Source of the DNA: an uncultured Eubacterium sp.
GTDB taxonomy: Bacteria; Bacillota; Clostridia; Oscillospirales; Acutalibacteraceae
NCBI GenBank assembly: GCA_910584985.1
Contig: CAJUDJ010000032.1
Location: 1-18,035 of the forward strand
Length of the DNA: 18,035 bases
Direction of reading: 5' to 3'
Below the pieces are notes generated by a model. It worked only from the letters and a program-made list of their open reading frames with translations. It was not told the DNA's origin and ran no database searches. A program made the translations under genes and the position numbers. How positions within the stretch are numbered: position 1 is the first letter of the stretch; the number at the start of each line of letters is the position of its first letter. Positions 7,564 through 13,636 of this stretch are shown here, one piece after another.

Positions 7564-7594
7564 AGACGGGCAGATATGTCCGTCTTTCTTCTTA
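7564..7594 (+). terminator. Intrinsic terminator after rpmF
   Basis: AGACGGGC (7564-7571) pairs with GTCCGTCT (7578-7585), including one G-T wobble, around the loop AGATAT. The T-rich tail TTTCTTCTT follows. It ends the yceD-rpmF unit and separates it from der. Confidence 0.82.
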
Positions 7595-7658
7595 GTTAAA
7601 CAAGAGTTGAACAAAACAAGGTTCGATTTCTGTTTTGCTATCATAAGGAGGTTTTTCT

Positions 7659-8987
7659 ATGAACAAACCTATTGTTGCTATAGTGGGCAGACCAAATGTG
7701 GGCAAATCCACATTATTCAATAAATTAATAGGCAGCCGTCTTTCCATTGTGGATAACACACCCGGCGTTACCAGAGACAGAATTTACGGCGACTGTGAAT
7801 GGCTGAATCATAAATTTCTGCTTGTGGATACAGGCGGAATAGAGCCTTACAGCACTGATGTGATTTTGAGCCAGATGCGTGCACAGGCAGAAATTGCGAT
7901 TGATACGGCAGATGTAATTATCCTTGTAACGGATCTGAACTGCGGCGTTGTTGCTTCGGATTATGAAGTTGCCGCAATGCTTCAGAAAAGCGGCAAGCCT
8001 GTTATTCTCTGTGTCAATAAGTGCGACAGCATAGGTGCTCCTGCACCGGAATTCTATGAGTTTTATAATCTCGGAATCGGCGATCCGATAGCGGTATCCT
8101 CCGTGCATGGGCACGGAACAGGCGATCTTCTTGATGAAGTCATTCAATATTTTCCTGAAACTGAACAGGAAGAAGAGGATGCTGAAATTATAAATGTAGC
8201 CATAATCGGAAAACCGAATGTGGGAAAATCCTCGCTTGTAAACAGAATCAGCGGTGAAAACCGGGCGATTGTTTCGGATATTGCAGGAACCACAAGGGAC
8301 ACAACTGACACCTTTGTTGAAAACAGCTTCGGAAAATTCAATTTTATTGATACTGCAGGAATAAGAAGAAAAAGCCGTATCAACGATGCGATTGAAAAAT
8401 TTAGCATTATACGGGCAAGAATGGCTGTTGAACGGGCAAATGTTTGTATTATTATGATAGACGCAACAGAGGGCTTCACAGAGCAGGATTCCAAGGTTGC
8501 CGGCATTGCGCTTGAACAGGGGAAAGCATGCATTGTTGCGGTTAATAAATGGGATGCTGTTGAAAAAGACGGTAATACAATGAATGATTTCCGCAAAAAG
8601 CTTGCGGTTGATTTCTCGTTTATGAGCTTTGCACCGATTATTTTTATATCCGCAAAAACAGGGCAGAGGATTGACAGGCTTTTTGAAACAGCTGCTTTTG
8701 TTCATTCCCAAAATTCCATGCGCATTTCAACGGGCAGGCTGAATGAAGTGCTTGCAATGGCAACAGCCAGGGTTCAGCCGCCGACAGATAAAGGAAAAAG
8801 GCTTAAAATCTATTATATGACACAAGCTTCAACAAGGCCGCCCACATTTGTTTTCTTTGTTAATAATGCGGAATTATTCCATTTTTCTTATCAGCGCTAT
8901 CTGGAAAATCAGATAAGAGAGGTTTTCGGGCTTGACGGAACACCTGTAAGATTTATTATAAGAGAAAGGGGAGAAGGTAAGAAATGA
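7659..8987 (+). CDS. der: Ribosome biogenesis GTPase Der
   Basis: This is a 442-residue protein with two tandem GTPase domains and a C-terminal KH-like domain, the standard Der (EngA) layout. Domain 1 has GRPNVGKS (10-17), DTGG (57-60) and NKCD (120-123). Domain 2 has GKPNVGKS (184-191), DTAG (231-234) and NKWD (296-299). An acidic linker (about 167-176) lies between them. The KH part (about 352-440) contains the TRPPTFVFFVN segment. Der is needed for late 50S subunit assembly. A strong AAGGAGG precedes the ATG. I could not find a convincing promoter between the rpmF terminator and der. The last four bases overlap plsY (ATGA), so translation of the two is coupled. Confidence 0.96.
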   Translation: MNKPIVAIVGRPNVGKSTLFNKLIGSRLSIVDNTPGVTRDRIYGDCEWLNHKFLLVDTGGIEPYSTDVILSQMRAQAEIAIDTADVIILVTDLNCGVVASDYEVAAMLQKSGKPVILCVNKCDSIGAPAPEFYEFYNLGIGDPIAVSSVHGHGTGDLLDEVIQYFPETEQEEEDAEIINVAIIGKPNVGKSSLVNRISGENRAIVSDIAGTTRDTTDTFVENSFGKFNFIDTAGIRRKSRINDAIEKFSIIRARMAVERANVCIIMIDATEGFTEQDSKVAGIALEQGKACIVAVNKWDAVEKDGNTMNDFRKKLAVDFSFMSFAPIIFISAKTGQRIDRLFETAAFVHSQNSMRISTGRLNEVLAMATARVQPPTDKGKRLKIYYMTQASTRPPTFVFFVNNAELFHFSYQRYLENQIREVFGLDGTPVRFIIRERGEGKK

Positions 8988-9646
8988 TAGTTGTTAAATA
9001 TCTTTTAATTGCTGTGATTTCCTATCTTTTGGGCAGTCTTAACTTTTCAATCATTCTTTCAAGAACGGTGGCAAAAAAAGATATAAGAGAATCCGGAAGC
9101 GGCAATGCAGGTGCAACAAATATGCTGCGCACATACGGAAAGCATTTTGCAGTTTTAACCATGCTGGGCGATATACTGAAAGTGGCGCTTGCAATTCTGA
9201 TTGCATTTCTTATTCTGAATGCACCGCTTGAATACTTTTTAAAAATTGCTGCAGACAAGGAAACTGCCGCAACAATGATTAATTATAAGGAATTTGCCGG
9301 GTTTTTCTGTGTGCTCGGGCACATTTTTCCGCTGTATTTTAAATTTAAGGGCGGAAAGGGCGTTGCGGCCTGCACAGGAATGGTAATTCTGGTAGACTGG
9401 CGCATCGCACTTATTCTTTTTGTTATATTTGTTTTAACCATTGTTATATCCAAAATGATAAGCCTTGGTTCAATTATTATAGCGGTTTTATATCCTGTAT
9501 TGATTGCTTTATTTTATCAGAATCTGTTTCTGATTTTAATTGCTGTTCTGTTTGCTGCAATCGTAATTGTTGCGCATAGGGCAAATATAAAGCGTATTTT
9601 GAATGGTACGGAAAATAAGCTTTCGGATAAAAAGAAGGCTTCGTAA
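8984..9646 (+). CDS. plsY: Glycerol-3-phosphate acyltransferase PlsY
   Basis: The 220-residue multi-span inner-membrane enzyme transfers the acyl group of acyl-phosphate to glycerol 3-phosphate, the first step of phosphatidic acid synthesis. The family motifs are SGSGNAGATN (37-46), LGDILKV (about 61-67) and GHIFPLYFKFKGGKGVA (112-128), which bind acyl-phosphate and glycerol phosphate. Hydrophobic helices lie at about 3-25, 56-80, 104-116, 133-160 and 163-195. The start overlaps the der stop (ATGA) and has GGAGAAGG upstream. The C-terminus is basic and cytosolic. A region of three family motifs and normal length leaves little doubt. Confidence 0.95.
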   Translation: MIVVKYLLIAVISYLLGSLNFSIILSRTVAKKDIRESGSGNAGATNMLRTYGKHFAVLTMLGDILKVALAILIAFLILNAPLEYFLKIAADKETAATMINYKEFAGFFCVLGHIFPLYFKFKGGKGVAACTGMVILVDWRIALILFVIFVLTIVISKMISLGSIIIAVLYPVLIALFYQNLFLILIAVLFAAIVIVAHRANIKRILNGTENKLSDKKKAS

Positions 9647-9668
9647 TATTTTTGAAAGGAAGAATTTT

Positions 9669-10121
9669 ATGAAAACAAAGGTTATTGTTTTATGGTCTGC
9701 ATTTGCGGTATGTCTGGTTGCCGCAGTTGCTCTGTGGTTTGCAATGAATAATGCCAAAACCCCGGATTATGAAGAGGTTAAGGCTATGGTTGTCAGCTCA
9801 GAAACCAAAAGTGTGGTTAATAAAAAAACACATTCCAAAACAGATTTTTATGATGTTAAGGTTTCCTATAACGGTGAAACATATGATTTAATCAATGTTC
9901 ATAATTCCTATTCTTACAGAGAAGGGCAGATGGTTACGGCTTTGCTTTCAGATGGAAAGCTTTATGCCAATGTTGAGGGTATTACAAGCTCTACACCTGT
10001 TGCAAAGGTTTATTTTGTTTTCCTTGGCGGCAGCTTTGTGCTTCTTATGGTTGCTGCTACTTACAGTTCCAAATACAGCCAGCAGAAAAAAGCGGAAAAG
10101 GCTGCTGCAGAAACAATGTAA
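9669..10121 (+). CDS. Two-helix membrane protein, DUF3592-like
   Basis: The 150-residue protein has an N-terminal hydrophobic helix (about 5-25), a polar beta-rich segment of about 85 residues, a second hydrophobic helix (about 114-132), and a short Lys/Ala-rich tail. The layout and the segments KAMVVSSETK, DFYDVKVSYNGETYDL and SYREGQMVTALL, ending in a helix, resemble DUF3592, a family of unknown function. The match rests on pattern, not on a search. ATG 9669 follows GAAAGGAAG; an upstream in-frame start at 9603 would lie inside plsY and has no better site. It follows plsY by 22 bases and is probably the last gene of the der-plsY unit, since a terminator comes right after it. Confidence 0.72.
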   Translation: MKTKVIVLWSAFAVCLVAAVALWFAMNNAKTPDYEEVKAMVVSSETKSVVNKKTHSKTDFYDVKVSYNGETYDLINVHNSYSYREGQMVTALLSDGKLYANVEGITSSTPVAKVYFVFLGGSFVLLMVAATYSSKYSQQKKAEKAAAETM

Positions 10122-10128
10122 TTTATTT

Positions 10129-10160
10129 CAGCACGGATTTTTATTTCGTGCTGTTTTTTT
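10129..10160 (+). terminator. Intrinsic terminator of the der-plsY unit
   Basis: CAGCACG (10129-10135) pairs with CGTGCTG (10147-10153) across an eleven-base AT-rich loop, and seven T residues follow (10154-10160). Confidence 0.85.
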
Positions 10161-10161
10161 A

Positions 10162-10190
10162 TTTACAAAGAAAAACTTTTGTTCTATAAT
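10162..10190 (+). promoter_or_regulatory. Sigma-A promoter of the DUF5131 gene
   Basis: TTTACA (10162-10167), a 17-base spacer and TATAAT (10185-10190) start immediately after the preceding terminator. The start codon is 27 bases past the -10. Confidence 0.8.
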
Positions 10191-10217
10191 AGAAACGGAA
10201 ACAAAGGAGAAAGCTGT

Positions 10218-10949
10218 ATGAATATGTGGAATCCGTGGCACGGCTGCCATAAATGCAGCCCGGGCTGTAAGAATTGCTATGTGTTTTATCTGGACAGTAT
10301 GCGCAGTAAAAATGCAGATATTATAACAAAATCAAAAACAAGCTTTGACTTGCCGCTGAAAAAAGATAAAAGCGGAGCATATAAGCTTTTATCAAAGAGC
10401 GAAATTGCAACCTGTTTTACCTCTGATTTTTTTATTGAAGAAGCAGATGCGTGGCGCGGCGAAGCGTGGGAAATGATGAAAGCACGGCAGGATCTGAAAT
10501 TTCTGATCTGCACCAAGCGAATTGAAAGATTTGAAAGCTGCAAGCCGTATGACTGGGATGAGGGTTATGAGAATGTAATTATTGCTGTTACCTGTGAAAA
10601 TCAACAAAAGGCGGATGAACGACTTCCGATATTGATACAAATAAATGCCTGCCGGAAATATATTCTTGCTTCTCCGCTTTTGGAGGATATAGATTTCAGT
10701 GTATATCTGCAAAGCGGGGAAATAGACAGGATTTCCGTTGGCGGCGAATCCTATAAGGGTGCTCGTGAATGCCGCTTTGAATGGGTGAAGCATATAAAGC
10801 AGCAGTGCGATGAATGCAATGTAAAATTTGATTATCACCAGACCGGTTCAAATTTCGTTATGAACGGCAGGCGGTATCACATCAATCATCATGATGAATA
10901 CAAACAAGCAAAAAAGGCAGAAAAACTGCTTAAAAGCGGATGCTTATGA
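10218..10949 (+). CDS. DUF5131 (phage Gp37/Gp68-like) protein with CX3CX2C motif
   Basis: The 243-residue protein starts MNMWNPWHGC, then a cysteine cluster SPGCKNCY, which is the hallmark of DUF5131, a family first named from phage proteins Gp37/Gp68. Cysteines lie at 10, 13, 17 and 20, so C13-x3-C17-x2-C20 has exactly the spacing of a radical SAM iron-sulfur motif. Other visible segments are TCFTSDFFIEEADAWR (about 66-81), FLICTKRIERF (about 95-105), ASPLLEDIDF (about 151-160), the glycine-rich ISVGGES (about 172-178), and FDYHQTGSNFV near the end. The substrate is unknown. ATG 10218 follows AAAGGAGA. It is a single-gene unit with its own strong promoter; a decayed gene follows. The family occurs in phages and accessory regions, but base composition here looks like the neighbours. 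Confidence 0.83.
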   Translation: MNMWNPWHGCHKCSPGCKNCYVFYLDSMRSKNADIITKSKTSFDLPLKKDKSGAYKLLSKSEIATCFTSDFFIEEADAWRGEAWEMMKARQDLKFLICTKRIERFESCKPYDWDEGYENVIIAVTCENQQKADERLPILIQINACRKYILASPLLEDIDFSVYLQSGEIDRISVGGESYKGARECRFEWVKHIKQQCDECNVKFDYHQTGSNFVMNGRRYHINHHDEYKQAKKAEKLLKSGCL

Positions 10950-11044
10950 TGAAAAATTTATTATTCTGAAATTAAAAGCGGCCCGAGGTAAAGAATTTTC
11001 AGCGGTATATCTGCCATTATAGATACGGCAAAGACGCTGCCTAA

Positions 11045-11620
11045 AAAACAAAAGAACTGCGTGAAATCAAGAAATATGAAATAGAGCAGGCAAAAGCTTC
11101 TGGACAAGCAGATAGGCTGATTAAGCAGAATAATCCGAACGGGGTCGGATTATTCCCGATAAGAAAAAGCTTAAAACGGCTTATGCGATGCCGAGCGGTA
11201 CGGCAGCCGAAAACAGGCTCAGAAAAAAGCTGATAAAGCAGCGGAAAAAGAGATGAACCTTTATTATAAAACCACATCTGTTTATAAAGTGGCAAAAAAA
11301 CTTGTGCACAGCTATACAGATATGAGGTTGTTAAATGGGCAAGCGCACTATGAAGAGACCTGCAATTTAATCAAAGAGCGTGAGGAAGAGGAAGAAAGCC
11401 GTAATGCTTCTGAAAAGAAGCGTCTTGCAGGCGGCTGTTCACTTGATTTTTATTCTGTTGATGAACTCAGGTTGTCTTATCAGAAGTTTTTTGAAAATTC
11501 ATTGAATGAAGACTTGCTGCATATAAGCTTGAAGTTGTTTGTTACGACCCGATTGTTCATCTTCCGTCATATGACAGCGGTGTTTGGGCAGATGCCGATA
11601 TAATTCAATATATATTTTAA
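11045..11620 (+). pseudogene. Frameshifted remnant of a gene of unknown family
   Basis: Four protein-like segments follow each other in different frames. The first, at about 11045-11157, has KELREIKKYEIEQAKASG and ends near NNPNGVGLF. The second, at about 11158-11219, has DKKKLKTAYAMPSG. The third, at about 11220-11525, runs from KKADKAAEKEMNLYYK to ENSLNEDLLHI and includes LAGGCSLDFYSVDELRLSYQ. The fourth ends in KLEVVCYDPIVHLPSYDSG and a TAA at 11618-11620. Each change of frame fits loss of one base. The third segment alone looks like a 116-codon ORF (11253-11603), but its end is out-of-frame noise. No ribosome binding site or promoter is visible, and scraps upstream to about 10970 may also belong. 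I do not recognise the family; three clustered indels could also be assembly errors. Confidence 0.6.
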
Positions 11621-11628
11621 TTAAGTGA

Positions 11629-11659
11629 AAAAACCGCTGATTCAACATCAGCGGTTTTT
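11629..11659. terminator. Strong bidirectional terminator between the remnant and the GH20 gene
   Basis: A perfect 13-bp stem, AAAAACCGCTGAT (11629-11641) and ATCAGCGGTTTTT (11647-11659), encloses the loop TCAAC. A and T runs sit on both sides, so it works in both directions. It lies three bases from the end of the convergent hexosaminidase gene. The core CCGCTGA/TCAGCGG is shared with the rpmB terminator. Confidence 0.9.
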
Positions 11660-11662
11660 CTT

Positions 11663-13156
11663 TCAGCTTTGCTTTCTTGCAATTTTTTCAATTTTTTTAT
11701 CATCAAAAAGATTATGAAGCCCCTCCCAGACAAGCTGGCGGCGTTCAAATAATAAAATGCTTAATTTGGCCCTTAATGCGTTTGGATTTGCCTTGTTGGC
11801 TTTTGCATAGCCGATATTGTTTTTATCCAGAAAGCTGTAATAGTAATCCAGTTTTTCCGAAAAGGCCTCCCATGTGCAGCTGCCGCTCCATCCTGTTTCG
11901 GCAAGGCAGCCTGTTCGGGGAAAGCTCATTGTGTCTGCCTTTTTCATATTCGGAACATATTCCGTCCATAAAGTTGCTTCAACGCCGATTGCATTGCCGC
12001 TGTAAATCTTATGGTTTGCCGAGTCTTTAAGACTGATGTAGCCGTAAGGCAGGTCAATATAATATGCCTGTGTGGAAGTATCAATAAACGGACGGTTTCC
12101 TGTGTTCATTTCACCGCATTTTGTAAATCCTAAATCGGTGTGCAGCAGTGTGTCATCTTCAAGCTCCCAGCTCCACATAAAAGCCTGTTTTCCATGGCTT
12201 TTGCAGTAATCCTTAACTGTATTCATAAACCAAAACTGAAGTGCATCGCTGTTTTCCAGCCCGAGCTTTTTCCGTTTAGCATTGCAGGCAGGGCATAAAT
12301 CCCATCTGTGCTTCGGAACCTCATCGCCGCCGATATGTATATATTCATCGGGAAACATTTCAAAGAATTCATCCAGCACATCATAAACAAACTGCATGGT
12401 TTTTTCATTTCCTACGCAAAGCACATCGTGTTTAACACCCCAATGGTCCGCAACAGGCAGCTTTCTCGGGAAACAGGTTAAATCATTGTAAGCGGCAATT
12501 GCGGCTCTTGAATGGCCCGGAATGTCAAATTCAGGCATTACTTTGACACAGAAAGCATGTGCATAATCAACAATTTCTTTTATATCTGCCTTTGTGTAGA
12601 AGCCGCTGTGCGCTTTATGATTAAAGTTTGTTTTCTTTCTTGAAGAACCGATTTCGGTAAGCAAAGGATACTTTTCGATTTCAATTCTCCACCCCTGATC
12701 CTCAGTAAGATGAAGATGAAGCACATTCAGCTTGTGCAAAACCATTCTGCGGATAATGCTTTTTACATCATCCACGCTGAAAAAATATCTGCCTGCATCC
12801 AGCATAAAACCTCTGAATTTATGGGCGGGATAATCCTTTACCCTTATGTGCGGTATTTTACAGCCGCACTGAAACAGAATCTGCTTGAGCGTCTGAAGGG
12901 CATAAAGCTGCCCTGAAGCGGAATTGGAATAAATAACAATTTCAGATCCTGTTTCGATTATATATTCTTCATCCGATAAATCTGTGCTTTCTTTAAACAG
13001 AATATTTTCTTTTTCTGCCTGCGGCAGATTTAAGAAAGATAAAAAATCGCATTTTGCTTCTTCACTTAAACTGTTTTTCCCAAGTGTGAAGCCCTTCATG
13101 TCAAAAACCGTTTTGCTTAATTCGGTTATGCACTGCGGCTGGGGGATGATTTTCAT
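11663..13156 (-). CDS. Beta-N-acetylhexosaminidase, glycoside hydrolase family 20
   Basis: This is a 497-residue GH20 enzyme that removes terminal beta-linked GlcNAc or GalNAc by substrate-assisted catalysis. A GH20b-like N-terminal domain (about 1-110) precedes the barrel. Visible motifs are RGFMLDAGRYF (115-125), HLHLTEDQGWR (147-157), PEFDIPGHSRA (208-218) and the catalytic IHIGGDEVPKH with D278-E279. WSWE and a conserved Trp-rich LWTEYV occur later in the barrel. There is no signal peptide from ATG 13156 (AAGGAG upstream), so it is probably cytosolic and acts on imported or recycled glycan fragments. The upstream in-frame start at 13228 would add an unlikely 24-residue extension. It forms a single-gene unit convergent with a gene remnant. 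The exact substrate is uncertain. Confidence 0.93.
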   Translation of the reverse strand: MKIIPQPQCITELSKTVFDMKGFTLGKNSLSEEAKCDFLSFLNLPQAEKENILFKESTDLSDEEYIIETGSEIVIYSNSASGQLYALQTLKQILFQCGCKIPHIRVKDYPAHKFRGFMLDAGRYFFSVDDVKSIIRRMVLHKLNVLHLHLTEDQGWRIEIEKYPLLTEIGSSRKKTNFNHKAHSGFYTKADIKEIVDYAHAFCVKVMPEFDIPGHSRAAIAAYNDLTCFPRKLPVADHWGVKHDVLCVGNEKTMQFVYDVLDEFFEMFPDEYIHIGGDEVPKHRWDLCPACNAKRKKLGLENSDALQFWFMNTVKDYCKSHGKQAFMWSWELEDDTLLHTDLGFTKCGEMNTGNRPFIDTSTQAYYIDLPYGYISLKDSANHKIYSGNAIGVEATLWTEYVPNMKKADTMSFPRTGCLAETGWSGSCTWEAFSEKLDYYYSFLDKNNIGYAKANKANPNALRAKLSILLFERRQLVWEGLHNLFDDKKIEKIARKQS

Positions 13157-13186
13157 AATCAGAAACTCCTTACTATTTATAAAAAC

Positions 13187-13215
13187 AGAATAACATAAAA
13201 TAATATTATAATCAA
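13187..13215 (-). promoter_or_regulatory. Possible promoter of the GH20 gene
   Basis: On the minus strand, TTGATT (plus 13210-13215), 17 bases and TATTCT (plus 13187-13192) are preceded by TGT, giving an extended -10. A TATAAT also occurs slightly upstream (plus 13205-13210) but has only a poor -35, so the choice between the two is open. Confidence 0.5.
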
Positions 13216-13228
13216 TAAAACAGAGCAC

Positions 13229-13258
13229 AAAAAAGCAGACCGCTGAAAATCAGCGGTC
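13229..13258 (-). terminator. Intrinsic terminator of rpmB
   Basis: On the minus strand a perfect 9-bp stem, GACCGCTGA and TCAGCGGTC (plus 13238-13246 and 13250-13258), has a loop of three T. TGC and six T residues (plus 13229-13234) follow. It lies just past the rpmB stop and before the GH20 promoter. Confidence 0.88.
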
Positions 13259-13271
13259 ATTTTTGCGGTAA

Positions 13272-13457
13272 TTATGCTCTTTCAACTTTACCTGAGCGAA
13301 GGCATCTTGTGCAAACATTTACTCTTTTCGGAGAGCCGTTAACAATAGCCTTAACCTTTTTTACGTTTGGTTTCCAAGTTCTGTTTGATCTTCTGTGTGA
13401 ATGAGATACTTTGATACCGAATGTCATTTCTTTGCCGCAGTATTCACATTTTGCCAT
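13272..13457 (-). CDS. rpmB: 50S ribosomal protein L28, zinc-binding form
   Basis: The 61-residue protein begins MAKCEYCGKEMTFG, the L28 N-terminus, followed by SHSHRRSNRTWKPNVKKV. It ends with a second knuckle, CTRCLRSGKV. The two CxxC pairs (C4/C7 and about C49/C52) make this the zinc-binding form. It is a structural protein of the large subunit. ATG 13457 is chosen because AAGGAGGTG lies just upstream; an in-frame ATG at 13535 would add 26 non-family residues and lies upstream of the promoter. It is a monocistronic unit, divergent from recA, with a promoter and a terminator of its own. Confidence 0.96.
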   Translation of the reverse strand: MAKCEYCGKEMTFGIKVSHSHRRSNRTWKPNVKKVKAIVNGSPKRVNVCTRCLRSGKVERA

Positions 13458-13492
13458 TAGCGAACACCTCCTTATAAATTTACAACGCAATG

Positions 13493-13521
13493 ATATTACC
13501 ATAAATATTAACAAAATGCAA
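13493..13521 (-). promoter_or_regulatory. Sigma-A promoter of rpmB
   Basis: On the minus strand, TTGCAT (plus 13516-13521), a 17-base spacer and TAATAT (plus 13493-13498) are preceded by TGG, giving an extended -10. It is correctly placed about 35 bases before the rpmB start codon. Confidence 0.72.
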
Positions 13522-13549
13522 GTATTTTTTAACATAATTTTTTTAAAGG

Positions 13550-13561
13550 GAAAATTTGTTC
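13550..13561. promoter_or_regulatory. Candidate LexA (SOS) box in the recA-rpmB intergenic region
   Basis: GAAAATTTGTTC matches the Gram-positive LexA consensus GAAC-N4-GTTC at seven of eight fixed positions. It sits inside a longer palindrome, AAAGGGAA (13545-13552) and TTCCCTTT (13559-13566). As a hairpin followed by T residues it also resembles a terminator, but no gene ends there. It lies 18 bases upstream of the recA -35, further than usual for a repressor site, so the role is uncertain. Confidence 0.38.
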
Positions 13562-13579
13562 CCTTTTTTACGGTTTTAG

Positions 13580-13608
13580 TTGATTTTATTTCGTATTTTT
13601 ATTATAAT
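13580..13608 (+). promoter_or_regulatory. Sigma-A promoter of the recA operon
   Basis: TTGATT (13580-13585), a 17-base spacer and TATAAT (13603-13608) precede recA. The start codon is 28 bases past the -10. Confidence 0.82.
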
Positions 13609-13636
13609 ATTATAGTAATTTAAGGAGGATTATTTT

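Noticed and set aside
7725..8711. A 328-codon open frame on the minus strand
   Set aside because: It lies entirely antisense to der, has no ribosome binding site, and its Cys- and Asn-rich translation has no recognisable domain. It is a shadow of der codon usage.
10950..11044. Coding scraps such as RYICHYRYGKDAA upstream of the remnant
   Set aside because: They may belong to the decayed gene but are too short and broken by stops to place or to assign to a family such as an integrase.
11253..11603. A 116-codon ORF as an intact gene
   Set aside because: It covers only the third segment of the frameshifted remnant. Its last part (after about 11525) is noise, while protein-like sequence continues in another frame, and there is no ribosome binding site.
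13545..13570. The GGGAA/TTCCC hairpin as an ordinary terminator
   Set aside because: It has a T-run, but it lies between two divergent genes, where no known transcript needs to end. An operator role was preferred, with low confidence.
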